Origin: Agriotes lineatus
Lineage: Eukaryota; Arthropoda; Insecta; Coleoptera; Elateridae
Assembly: GCA_940337035.1 (NCBI GenBank)
Contig: CALNHX010005233.1
Span: forward strand, 46,975-110,974
Length of the DNA: 64,000 bases
Reading direction: 5' to 3'
In this document: positions 26,415 through 35,844 of the stretch, one piece after another
Layout: the number at the start of each line of letters is the position of its first letter
Numbering within the stretch: position 1 is the stretch's first letter
The notes under the pieces: generated by a model
The model's database searches: none
Told to the model about the DNA's origin: nothing
What the model saw: only the letters and a program-made list of their open reading frames with translations
Position numbers and translations under genes: made by a program

Positions 26415-28877
26415 CTACTTAATTCTATTATGTACACCTATTTTATTGTTTACAACTATTCCATTATTTCTGGAATTCCCTATTCTATTGTTTACACCTA
26501 TTCTATTATTTACATATAAACTACTATTTCTGGAATTCCAACTTAATCCTGTCATCTTACGGGAAAACTTTATGGCTACACTCCTATTGTCATTTAAAAT
26601 CAGTGCCTCAGATGGCAACTTTATTTTTGCGTTTTTAAATGACTCTCTGACACTATGCCCTAAATATTTTCTTAAATCTACATTATTACCACTATATATA
26701 AAATTGTTCGCGTAAAATCCTACGTCAGAATTTTTACGTTCATTATTGCAGTTCAGTGATTTATCACCTTCTTGCACCAGAACTACATCTCCCGTCTTTA
26801 TCACACGTTCGCGAACAACACAATTTTCTTTGGAAGACAAGTTATCTTGCATTGTTTCGTTAATAATGCTTATCGATTCCGAATTTCTATGTCTCTGTAA
26901 TTCTGGTTCCGCACTAATAACTGTCGCATGTAACACTGCCTGTACATTCGCGAATACGTTCACTGGTTCCACGGCTACCGGGCCTTGTATTGTGTACCCG
27001 AATTTTGTTTTTACAGCCATCAGTCTTTCGCCAAGCCTTGTGTGTTCCCCAGTAACTACTGCCCAATAATTGTCCGCACCTATTAACACACTAATCCCTT
27101 TAATTACTTCGCGATCGAGAGGCACACAATCTGCTAGCTGCCAATTCTTGAAATCTGCTGAAATCTTGTTTGGTACCTTTAATGTATCCATACAAATTTC
27201 TGGAACTTCTACAGCTTCTAATTTAATGGTGTCCTCGTCGTATTGTCCCTTCAGTGTAATCAACACCCGATTACATAACTTGGCCGGCGCTGCTCCGTTA
27301 TGTCCAAAAGCAGCAATGCTCAGGTGCTGTTGCCCGATTATTGGTAATCCCAAAAGTCTCGATACCTTTTCCTTAACAAATGTGATTTGGCTTCCTCCAT
27401 CAATGATTGTCCGAATCAATTTCATGTTGTTATTTTCCTTTCCAGCATAAACACAGGCTGTTTGTAACAAAACGTCTTTGCTTATATTTGTCATTAAGCT
27501 GGATACAGTCGTGGAGGTCGATGGACAATTATCGGGGTTCATTTCCGCACTACCTGCTGTTTGGGCAGCTAATCCGTCATTTACATTTTTCACCCATTCA
27601 GGATCGCATAAAGTCGTGGCATGGCGCCCCTTACACTTCTTACAAACAATGTATCTATTCCTACAATTCCTAGCGGCATGGTTGGGTTTAGTGCACCGAA
27701 AACAATGACCTTTCTTACGCAGAAGATCCTTTTTCTGCTCGACCGCCAAAACGGCATCGCAAACCTCCGTTTTATGATCATTGCTGCAGAAGAAGCATAA
27801 GCTACCAGGAACTTGCTCAGTAGCTAATAAATTTGTCGCCGTGCCGCGGAAGACAGGGTTCCGGTCGATTTCAACCCTCGTTCTGGGAACTTGCTGGTCG
27901 ACTTTCCCTTTTAGAGCAAGGTCCAGGGATTCCAATTCGGTTTTAAGGAACTGTAATAAATCCATCACTTGTCGTTCCGTTCCTTCCTTTGTAAATCCTG
28001 ATGCCGATGACCTATCTTCGGCTTCCGTAGAAACGGCCTGGGATACATCTGGTGCTTTTCGTCTTTGTTCCCTAAAGAACTCTAATTTCAATTCCGTCGG
28101 CAGAGACTTGATTAAAGTCGATTTAACCATCACATTGTATTGTGCAGACGGTACTTCCAGAATGGTCAATGCTCGCATGGCTGACGTAACTATATTATAG
28201 TTTTTGCGTAACGTTATTGTGTCGTTTTTTGAGCGCACAGGTTCGATTGTTAATATGTGTTCGAAGTACTGCTCTATTAAGCGTTCAGTATCACCGAACT
28301 GTTCCTTCAGTACGCTGAGCGCCTCTTCATAAAACGCACCTGAAGGTGGAAATCCTTCGATCGCTTCGGCTGCCTTACCAATTACCGACATACGAAGATA
28401 ATTGAATTTATCTCCCTTATTCAGCTGCCCGTTTTCATGCACACATGATCTGAACTGCTCCCAATATGGTATCCATAGTTTTGGACTTCCATCAAACTTG
28501 ATTAGTTCCAAACGTTGTAGTTTTACCATATTATTGGATCCAGTTGATTGCGGCTGCTGTTCCACGTTTTGATGTGTTGGGCTCGCTCTGTTCATCGTGC
28601 TTTGTATCACCTTTTCCCTCCGATGTTCCAACCTAGCCATTAGGGTGGCTGCAGTTTCTTCGTAGTCCAATGTGCGTTGTATCTCTTCCTCGAAGTTTTC
28701 AGTGATTAATGGCACGTACACACTATCAGCTTCCTTTAAATTGTTACTGCATAACTTTAACTTCGCTATTGCTGTACACAGGTCTTCCTCACTGTAGTCC
28801 GTTTCTAAAACAGCCGTTATTGCGTTTACTGTCTTAGTTAATTGCGTACGACATGCGTTTCGACGCGCCTTTTCCAT
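26415..28877 (-). CDS. BEL/Pao gag-protease polyprotein with integrase-tail fusion
   Basis: 820 residues from ATG at 28877 (MEKARRNACRTQLTK); the open frame extends six codons further to a GTG. Residues ~40-110 are helical. Residues ~120-290 match the BEL gag domain (DUF1759: LELIKFDGSPKLWIPYWEQF, FNYLRMSVIGKAAEAIEGF). Three CCHC knuckles follow at ~380-440 (CFFCSNDHKTEVC, CFRCTKPNHAARNC, CKKCKGRHATTLC). The retropepsin-like domain starts near 500 with TIIDGGSQITFV, where the usual D-[ST]-G reads D-G-G, possibly weakening catalysis. After ~690 comes RVIKTGDVVLVQEGDKS, like the integrase C-terminal region, then a tail of VNNRIG repeats. RT and the integrase core are deleted without loss of frame. 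The frame has no internal stop. Confidence 0.88.
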   Translation of the reverse strand: MEKARRNACRTQLTKTVNAITAVLETDYSEEDLCTAIAKLKLCSNNLKEADSVYVPLITENFEEEIQRTLDYEETAATLMARLEHRREKVIQSTMNRASPTHQNVEQQPQSTGSNNMVKLQRLELIKFDGSPKLWIPYWEQFRSCVHENGQLNKGDKFNYLRMSVIGKAAEAIEGFPPSGAFYEEALSVLKEQFGDTERLIEQYFEHILTIEPVRSKNDTITLRKNYNIVTSAMRALTILEVPSAQYNVMVKSTLIKSLPTELKLEFFREQRRKAPDVSQAVSTEAEDRSSASGFTKEGTERQVMDLLQFLKTELESLDLALKGKVDQQVPRTRVEIDRNPVFRGTATNLLATEQVPGSLCFFCSNDHKTEVCDAVLAVEQKKDLLRKKGHCFRCTKPNHAARNCRNRYIVCKKCKGRHATTLCDPEWVKNVNDGLAAQTAGSAEMNPDNCPSTSTTVSSLMTNISKDVLLQTACVYAGKENNNMKLIRTIIDGGSQITFVKEKVSRLLGLPIIGQQHLSIAAFGHNGAAPAKLCNRVLITLKGQYDEDTIKLEAVEVPEICMDTLKVPNKISADFKNWQLADCVPLDREVIKGISVLIGADNYWAVVTGEHTRLGERLMAVKTKFGYTIQGPVAVEPVNVFANVQAVLHATVISAEPELQRHRNSESISIINETMQDNLSSKENCVVRERVIKTGDVVLVQEGDKSLNCNNERKNSDVGFYANNFIYSGNNVDLRKYLGHSVRESFKNAKIKLPSEALILNDNRSVAIKFSRKMTGLSWNSRNSSLYVNNRIGVNNRIGNSRNNGIVVNNKIGVHNRIK

Positions 28878-28959
28878 TTTGAGCCACAATTTCACTAACC
28901 TTTAAAACACCCGCCGTTACTCGCGATCGCGTTCCCGATACCGAATTAAAATCTCCTTG

Positions 28960-28978
28960 TTCCCGGGTTTCGGCACCA
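28960..28978 (-). other. Primer-binding site of the BEL element
   Basis: Three bases inside the 5' LTR the minus strand reads TGGTGCCGAAACCCGGGAA, beginning TGG as needed to pair with a tRNA 3' CCA end. Which tRNA was not determined. Confidence 0.7.
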
Positions 28979-28981
28979 AAA

Positions 28982-29174
28982 TGCGGCAAATATAATAAAA
29001 CAAGGAGACTTTTAATACGTTTAATAGATAGCGATATTTATTTTACATGTATTTACAGATGGGGTAGCAAAACGTGACTCACGCAGTCGTTCGCTGCCTC
29101 CCTTAAGGAAGCCTTCGTTTGCAACCCCTCCTTAACGGAGTAGGACATGCGCAATTTACATAAAAGTTTCCACA
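28982..29174 (-). repeat. 5' LTR of the BEL element
   Basis: 193 bp, differing from the 3' LTR by TGCGG for TGTGG at one terminus and GACTCACG for GACTGACG inside. On the minus strand it begins TGTGGAAACTTTTATG and should hold the promoter. Confidence 0.9.
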
Positions 29175-30378
29175 AATATGTATTACTTTTTATGAAGTAA
29201 AAGTAGGTTCCACTTGGTCGGCTATGAATACAGTTGTCCCAATGCTATTTAAATGAGAAACGTCAAAAATAGTGAATGATTCTCAATTTTTAATATATTG
29301 TATATTTCTTGGTTGCAGAAAAAATGAATTATTAATCGGATTAAAGCTGACTCTTTGACTCGCAATTTTGCATTCGCTCGGCTATACTGCGCTTCGCCCC
29401 GTAAATGGAAATACCTATAAAAGCTTGTCAAACAAAGTACTTTTAATCCAAAAAAACTATTTTTGCATAGTGATATCTCGAAATTTATGAAGTAATAAAA
29501 ACCCTCGGTCTTCTCCAAAAGTGTATTACAGTTTCACAAGCGACCTGTTTCGAAACCAGTACTGGTTTCATCATCAGACCCAAACGTTAATATCATATAT
29601 CACAGGATTATGACGCACATGGCGAAAGTGAGGTTAAAAGGGTTTCAGAATTTACAACTGTCAAACTGGCAATTCAGAATTTCAATAAAATAGTAAAACA
29701 GTGTTACTTTCTTTACGATTTTTTGTTGAAAAAAGTGATACTTTATGATTTTCTGTAAAAATGGACTACATAGCGGCTCGTCAATTGCTGAAATATGCTA
29801 AAATTAGTTCAAAATACGGCCGCAGAACTTGGATGTAGGCGTCTAGTGCTACCATGGAATATATTTTCTCTGCATATGCAAAACGAAATGACGAGTTGGG
29901 ACATGTACACTTGCTTTCAAAACTTTCGCGTACACCTATTTTTCGCTGTATTAAATCAGGGTTGTAATTAATCAACTCTGACATTTAAATTTTTGAAAAG
30001 TCAAAATACCTCGGCTGACTGAGCACATGCTGTCAATGTCATTTAGATTAAATTATTTATTTCAGGGGCGGCCGGAATTTTTTTTGAAAACCTTTTAACA
30101 CTGTATCTCGGGAACGAAGCGTTTACGAACCTATGTTTATTAGGACTTTTTTGTTTGCGTTCATGAGATCTATAAGTGGATAAAATATTCCACACATTTT
30201 TTAACACCCTGTATTATTGCTAAATCGAAAGGTCCTGAGTTGTGGATTCAATGGCTATATCTTAGTAGATATAGGATATCTGCCATGGTAGTGAAGCGTA
30301 TTACAAAATTAAAAAACACTTTTTATTTACAACCAAAATGTGGATGTAATTAAAGAAATAGTGTGGCGAAAATATGTG
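29175..30378. other. No gene; possible Penelope-like motif at 29515-29580
   Basis: The stretch 29515-29580 contains GACCTGTTTCGAAACCAGTA and CATCATCAGAC. Reversed, this resembles the GATGATG...CGAAAC boundary motif I associate with Penelope-like element terminal repeats, but no reverse transcriptase is adjacent. About 30062-30220 (CTCGGGAACGAAGC, ending CACCCTGTA) looks like one end of a small DNA element. The rest is unremarkable. Confidence 0.3.
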
Positions 30379-30384
30379 TTAAAG

Positions 30385-30932
30385 CCGAGGGGTTAACCAC
30401 TTCCCGCACAATCTTGTCACAAATTCCTCCGCAATCCCCGAAATCACAACGGAAATCCTCCGCAATCCACGCAATCGCTTCGCAATCCACGCAATTGCTT
30501 CGCAATCCCTCCGCAATCTACAAAATCGCTCCGAAATCCACGAAATACCACCGCCTGCTCTGGTCTAAAAACATCGTAAAGGTATTACAGCGGTGGGAAA
30601 GTATAACCGCATTTTGCCAGATTAATTATCTTGCTAATCCCCACACTGATTAATTATTTTTTAAGTCTGCATGGTTTTACAGCTACTTATTTATGTCCCC
30701 TATTTTAGGTTATTTAATCTTTAAAACGGTTGCGGAAATCATCCAGCAGTCTCCCGAAATCGTCGGAAATCACTCGCATGCTTTCGAAATCCCCGCAATC
30801 TATGGGAATCCCCCGCAATCTTTGAAAATCCCCCGCAATCTTTTAAAATTCTCCGCAATCAGTGGAAATCACTAGAAATCCATTAAATTTCGCAATCTTG
30901 TCGCATTTTTTCGTTAGTGGTTAACCCCTCGG
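30385..30932. mobile_element. Inverted-repeat element with TTAAAG duplication and CCGCAATC repeats
   Basis: Terminal inverted repeats CCGAGGGGTTAACCACT (17 bp, perfect) close a 548-bp element. TTAAAG occurs at 30379-30384 and again at 30933-30938, a 6-bp direct repeat. The interior is built from degenerate short repeats centred on CCGCAATC/CGAAATC in two clusters (30420-30545 and 30735-30895). There is no transposase. TTAA at the target recalls piggyBac, but symmetry of the ends favours a 6-bp duplication, so the superfamily is open. Confidence 0.8.
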
Positions 30933-30946
30933 TTAAAGCTTTGAAT

Positions 30947-31272
30947 AAAAACAAATGAATGAAGAAATTGATGCAAGCAAACTCGGAAAAGAAAACTGAT
31001 TGTGTTTTATATACAGTACGATCATATAAATGTTTTGACAATTTGACGAGGGCCTATCAGTTTACATTTGTAAAATCACGGTGTGTTTATTAACATGACT
31101 TTCTCACATAAAAACAAATGAATGAAGAAATTGGTACAAGCAAACTCGGAAAAGAAAACTGATTGTGTTTTATATACAGTACGATCATATAAATGTTTTG
31201 ACAATTTGACAAGGGCCTATCAGTTTACATTTGTAAAATCACGGTGTGTTTATTAACATGACTTTCACACAT
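30947..31272 (+). repeat. Two tandem 163-bp units
   Basis: Units start at 30947 and 31110 with AAAAACAAATGAATGAAGAA and run through TTTATATACAGTACGATCAT and AAATCACGGTGTG. Only a few substitutions separate them (e.g. TTGATGCAAG/TTGGTACAAG, GACGAGGG/GACAAGGG). It is a recent local duplication. Confidence 0.88.
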
Positions 31273-31530
31273 AAACACATTTTTTTAATCGAAACGTTTT
31301 TTGGAATGGGCGCTTAAGAAGATAACGTATTTAAACGCAGTATTCAAGCTTATATTAAAGAATTTAGACAAAATTTCTGATCATCAGGGAAAAAATTAAA
31401 CAGAAAATCGTACGACACTCATTAATGACCAATAGAAAAATTAGTTCACGAGCCATAACCAAGACAACAACAAAATTTCTTGGAAATTTTTTGTAGGTAG
31501 ACACTACTTCTTTTTAGGGTTTGTGTCGTT

Positions 31531-31699
31531 ACGATTTTCTTACCGAATCTGCATTCGAGCATTAATTCATATCCGGAAATTATTTTTCGTGCATTCCAAC
31601 AACGTCCTAATTTGCCCTCGCGTCCCGCTCGGGCAAATTAATACGACGTTGTTTCCGGAAAGAATTGATGCTCTTATGAGATTATATGTGAAAATTCCA
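31531..31699. mobile_element. Palindromic element, family P copy 1
   Basis: A near-complete hairpin of about 169 bp. The left arm has TTTTCTTACCGAAT, CGAGCATTAATTC and ACAACGTCCTAATTTGCCC; the right arm mirrors it. The centre is CCTCGCGTCCCGCTCGGG. The outer arm words and the CCTCG...CTCGGG centre recur at 36214-36396, so this is a mobile family. It is non-coding, and no target duplication was resolved. Confidence 0.7.
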
Positions 31700-32009
31700 C
31701 ACCTCTACTTTACAACCAATAAAATGCCTTTATTTTGACTTGTTACTATGACAACCAGAAAAATTTCCGGAAATTTTTTCGTGGCGAGACGATAGTTAAG
31801 TGGAAATTTTTTGACAGTTGAGAAGGTAAACACATATGATCTACACATTGCCATCTTATCTATTTTCTTTACAACCACTAAATAATATACTTGTCAATAA
31901 TACGAGATTTCTAGGAATTAACATTTTTATTTATTATTACTTATAAAGTTTAATTTAACATAAGACACAAATTGCACAATTTGTTTAATTGTGCATTAAT
32001 AAATTATAT

Positions 32010-32285
32010 TTAAAACGTAGGATTTACATACATAACAAGATTTAAATGTTCATTGAATTCTTCTAATACATCCTCCCTTCTTAATGGTGAATAGGAAGAT
32101 GACGAATTAATTAGATGTCTGTGTTTTAAGAAATATATGTAATATTTTGAAACAATTTTGTTCAAATTTCTTCTAGGCATTAACCCATATTTACTTGACA
32201 TCCGCAGAAGACTTTCTTGGATTTTCTTAAACAAGCCATTCGACTCTAACACTCCCTGTTCACCATCTTTGATTAAATTCGTTAT
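32010..32285 (-). CDS. Exon-like open frame of unknown function
   Basis: The minus-strand frame is open from about 32285 to TAA at 32010-32012, roughly 90 codons. The readable part is NLIKDGEQGVLESNGLFKKI, then SSKYGLMPRRNLNKIVSKYY and LRREDVLEEFNEHLNLVMY. It is amphipathic and Lys/Leu-rich with no known motif. A TAG| acceptor-like boundary lies where family C repeat 2 begins (32286), and TTTATT (AATAAA on the minus strand) occurs downstream near 31929. It could be a terminal exon, or a fragment of an unrecognised transposon protein truncated by the repeat. Confidence 0.3.
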   Translation of the reverse strand: MTNLIKDGEQGVLESNGLFKKIQESLLRMSSKYGLMPRRNLNKIVSKYYIYFLKHRHLINSSSSYSPLRREDVLEEFNEHLNLVMYVNPTF

Positions 32286-32843
32286 AGCTATTTATGCAAC
32301 AAGTGCTAAAAGTCGACTTTTATGCGCGAGACATGAAAATTATGAAACGAAGCCGAAGGCTGAGTTTCATAACATGTCTCGCGCATAAACGACTTTTAGC
32401 ACGCGTTGCATACAATATTTTATCTACGACCTTAATTTTACCGTTATTAATCCATAAATATCGATTTAAGAAAGGTTCGCATCTGCGACGCTGCATCATA
32501 ATGAATAGTAGCCTACGCCGCTGGCGATTGTTTTGGCCACGCCCGTGCTGTCAAGGACAGGTACGAAATTTAATTATTTATACTCCACATATGACTGTAT
32601 TCATTACATAACGCTTTAATTATTTCAAAAACGCTTTACCTGTAACGCAAGAAGCAACTAGAATAGCTTTACGACTTCACTTGCAGTTCGAAATTGTAGT
32701 TTTGAACCTCGCGTCACTTTTAGCACATGTGCTAAAAGTAAACAGCTGATTTCTTTAAACACGGTAAACTATAAAACGTCACTTTTAGTGAAACAAGCTA
32801 GCGCTAAAAGGCCTACTTTTAGTAGTGGTCGTAGATAAAATAT
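32286..32843 (-). repeat. Dispersed inverted-repeat family C, copy 2
   Basis: Opens with a clean hairpin at about 32292-32408: GCAACAAGTGCTAAAAGTCG against CGACTTTTAGCACGCGTTGC, with GCGCGAGACATG/CATGTCTCGCGC and TTATGAAAC/GTTTCATAA inside. A second inverted pair, ATATTTTATCTACGACC at 32414 and its inverse ending 32843, encloses the remainder, which also has GTGCTAAAAGT words. It is homologous to 23980-24445 and to 35337-35530. No coding frame. Confidence 0.65.
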
Positions 32844-33067
32844 ATTAAATTAGGATGGCATATTTGCATGTGGCTCAACTCTTTGCAATATTTACATAAA
32901 TTATACTTTTCAAAGCATTTCATTTTTATCAAATTTTTTAACGCAAATGCTCACAAGAAACGTTTGACAATTGTCTCCGTTTGCTAACTGCGTCAAAAGC
33001 ATGGCCGCCTAATTATCACGGCCACCTACTGCAACAAACCACGTTAATCATGTATTTTTACGATTAG

Positions 33068-33795
33068 AAGTGTTGTAAATTACTTAAAAAAATACATTTC
33101 TATCACCTTTAGTAAACTAAAATTGCCAAAGAGCGATATATTGAACTACTACCCATCTGAGTTTTAACATTTGGTGTAACTAAAGTTAGTATTTTTTTAT
33201 ATATAATGAAATACGGTGGATATACCTACATATAAATTTTTTCGAAATTGCGTCGTGTTACTTGTAAAAATATATTTCTACCACCTTTAGTGACTTAAAA
33301 TTGCCAAAGGGCGATAGATTGAACTACTACCCATCTGAGTTTTAGCATTTTGTGTAACTAAAGTTAGTATTTTTTTTTATATAACGAAATATGGTAGATA
33401 TACCTACATATGAATTTCATCAAAATTGCGTCGTGTTACTTGTAAAAAATATATTTCTACCACCTTTAGTGACTTAAAATTGCCAAAGGGCGATATATGG
33501 AACTACTACCCATCTGAGTTTTACCATTTGGTGTAACTAAAGTTAGTATTTTTTTTATATAACGAAATATGGTGGATATACCTACATATGAATTTTTTCT
33601 AAATTACGACGTGTTACTTGTAAAAAATATATTTCTACCACCTCTAGTGACTTAAAATTGCCAAAGGGCGATAGATTGAACTACTACCCATCTGAGTTTT
33701 ACCATTAGGTGTAACTAAAGTAGGTAATTTTTTTATCTAAGGAAATATGGTGGATACACCTACATTTTGAATTTCATCAAAATTACTTCATGTTG
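33068..33795 (+). repeat. Four-copy 179-bp satellite array
   Basis: Landmark TTGCCAAAGGGCGATA recurs at 33123 (one base changed), 33301, 33480 and 33658, a period of 178-179 bp. Each unit contains TTCTACCACCTTTAGTGACT, AACTACTACCCATCTGAGTT, GTGTAACTAAAGT and GATATACCTACAT. The outer units are more diverged than the two inner ones. The monomer length is typical of nucleosome-scale satellite DNA. The array ends about 65 bp from the stop codon of the Crypton-type gene. Confidence 0.9.
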
Positions 33796-34911
33796 AACTA
33801 TCGTTCTTGGAAAATATCTAATGGTATCGAATAATAAGCAAAATAATACTGAAACAAATTTAATTATTATAGGTATTATTAACATTAAAAACACAATTAT
33901 TATAAATAGTTGTGGGCTGGCTTGAATTCGTGGTTTGGATCTGGGTACTTTCTGTTTTTTCTTGCGTTGTGCTCTGATTATGATTCAACTTGCTAGTAGT
34001 TGGTAAAGTTTTCCTCATGGCTTCAATCATCTCCTGATGATGTTCAACGTCCAATTGTAAGTAAGATTTGATTGATTGGCTATTACTGTGTCCAGTAATT
34101 TTAATGAGCTGCTGTTCACCAACTCCTTCTTTGGCCAAATTCGAAACAGCTGTTGCTCTTGCAGAATGGTTGGTGATTTTAACTTTTTTAGTGTCAATTC
34201 CTATTTTAGAGCCTGCTGATTTAAACCATGAAGATATAATGTTCTTACCAACTGGACTGTTCTTGTACCATCCTTTCGAATTGGGTTGACTCCAGTATGG
34301 ATTTTGAGTTAAGAACAATCTGTCGGTCTTGATAAGGTTTCCCCTTTTTTCAATCAACTTCTTAAACAAACGAACGGGACACATCTGTGGATTGTCGAAA
34401 TTTCGAATCAACCATTTACTATCTGACAATTTCTTGGAACCACCTTGTGTAGTTTTCGAGAATATTGGATTATACTCTATCCGATCTGTTGGGTTTCCCA
34501 AATTATCAGTTTCTTCTTTGAAATATTGGATACAGGCAGACCATCCTTCCCCTCCTCTGCATGCTAGCTCATGTGAAACTATATGAAAAAATTTACGCTG
34601 CAAGCCATCTGGAGTATCTTCATCCCAGATTTCAATAATTTTTTAATATTCGTCACTGGTTAATGCTGAGGCACTCACTTTTCTTTTTGATGGGTTGCTC
34701 TGTAGTTTTTTGCGCTTAGCATCCCGAGCAGCTCTGGCGGTCGCAAATTCCACATCAGAAAACGGATTAAATTTTATTTTGTATTTTTCGTAATAAATTT
34801 CTTGTAATTGCTTAGCAGTAGAATTCCACATTAATTTAACAACACTTTCCTTGTAATCTTCAAAATTTTTCTTTTTCATATTAAACGCGTAGTCCTCCAG
34901 TATATTAGCCA

Positions 34912-35844
34912 CAGTGGCGGTGATATGCATAAGCGGGAATAAGCGTTGCTTAGGGGCCCGGGCCCTTAGAGGGCCCTTTGGGGGGCCCGGTAAGTTCGCT
35001 GATTAAATATCTCGATATCTTCTACTTCATTTGGGTATACATTGATAGCACTGCAACCTCAGTCCCCCACTTTCAGTTATCAGTCATCAGTGATCAGACT
35101 CGATTTGAGAGCTTTGAAAAACTAACAAATATTTCTGAAGTTTTAGAACCGAAAAACGTTTGAAGTATGCAAGAAGCTGAACAGGTCCGATGTGATTTGC
35201 TTCAGAAAAGTATTCTGATGTCGTCAATAATAATCTCGCCATTCAGTTTGTGAACGCTACTTCCTTACTAAACAAAGATTTAAATGATAGCATGGGTGTT
35301 CCAGATCTGACAAGTTTATTCCTACAGAAAACCTTTGTTAAATCGACATTTATGGATTAATAACAGTAAATTTAAGGCCGAACAAAAAATATTGTGAGCA
35401 AACTCGTGCTAAAAGTGTTTATGCACGAGACATGTTATGAAAATCAGTCTTCGGCTTCGTTTCATAATTTTCATGTCTCGTGCATAAACGTCCACTTTTA
35501 GCACTTGTTGCACAAATAGTTATTATTTTACTAGTGCTCCTAGGTAGATATTTATCCATCAGTTTTCTTTGTATTTGTGCCTATACCAACTTGAAGATTT
35601 TATTTAGTTTTATATTTTTAATTGATATTTTGTTAGATATGTTAGTTATAAAATGTGTTAAATGTTAGGCATTTACTACTCTATTTCTGTTGGTTATAAC
35701 AGGATGTTATTTTATTTTTTGTTAAACGTTTACTTTGTATACTATAATTATAAATATACAATTCATTAAATATATAAATCCTTTTACAAGGGGGGCCATT
35801 TTTATATTTGCTTAGGGGCCCAAGGTGCTCTTGCACCGCCACTG
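34912..35844. mobile_element. hAT-type element inserted in the Crypton gene
   Basis: Ends CAGTGGCGGTG and its inverse, with ATTAGCCA at 34904-34911 and 35845-35852 as an exact 8-bp target duplication. It is 933 bp and non-coding; GCTTAGGGGCCC words sit near both ends. It carries a partial family C repeat (35337-35530) inside, which therefore either entered it later or was captured. Its removal together with one duplication copy would leave the recombinase frame continuous at this point. Confidence 0.92.
35337..35530 (+). repeat. Dispersed inverted-repeat family C, copy 3 (inside hAT element)
   Basis: Shares TTATGGATTAATAACAGTAA and GCAAACTCGTGCTAAAAGTG with copy 1 and has an almost perfect hairpin: GTGCTAAAAGTG...TTTATGCACGAGACATG against CATGTCTCGTGCATAAAC...CACTTTTAGCAC, with TTATGAAA/TTTCATAA near the centre. 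Confidence 0.75.

Larger units (their letters stand above)
26161..27576. repeat. 1,416-bp tandem duplication, unit 2
   Basis: Second copy of the unit, continuous with the intact upstream part of the BEL element. Its left edge is the duplicated host flank, its right edge AATCCG at 27571-27576. This copy is the original 3' half of the element; unit 1 is the extra one, or the reverse if the duplication moved leftward. Confidence 0.9.
26199..29174 (-). mobile_element. Non-autonomous BEL/Pao-type LTR retrotransposon
   Basis: A 2,976-bp element on the minus strand: 5' LTR 28982-29174, primer-binding site, one long frame, polypurine tract, 3' LTR 26199-26391. Flanks AATAT at both ends (26194-26198 and 29175-29179) give the 5-bp target duplication usual for this group. 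The LTRs differ at two of 193 positions, so the insertion is young. Reverse transcriptase, RNase H and the integrase core are absent; the frame passes from protease directly to a short segment like the integrase C-terminal (DUF5641) region. It would depend on a complete relative for copying. Confidence 0.9.

Noticed and set aside
32286..32410. Hairpin with spacer considered as a CRISPR or attachment-site-like structure
   Set aside because: It is one member of a dispersed inverted-repeat family in eukaryotic DNA, not a spaced direct-repeat array.
34068..34586. + strand frames opposite the Crypton catalytic domain
   Set aside because: Antisense shadows of a frame with catalytic motifs.
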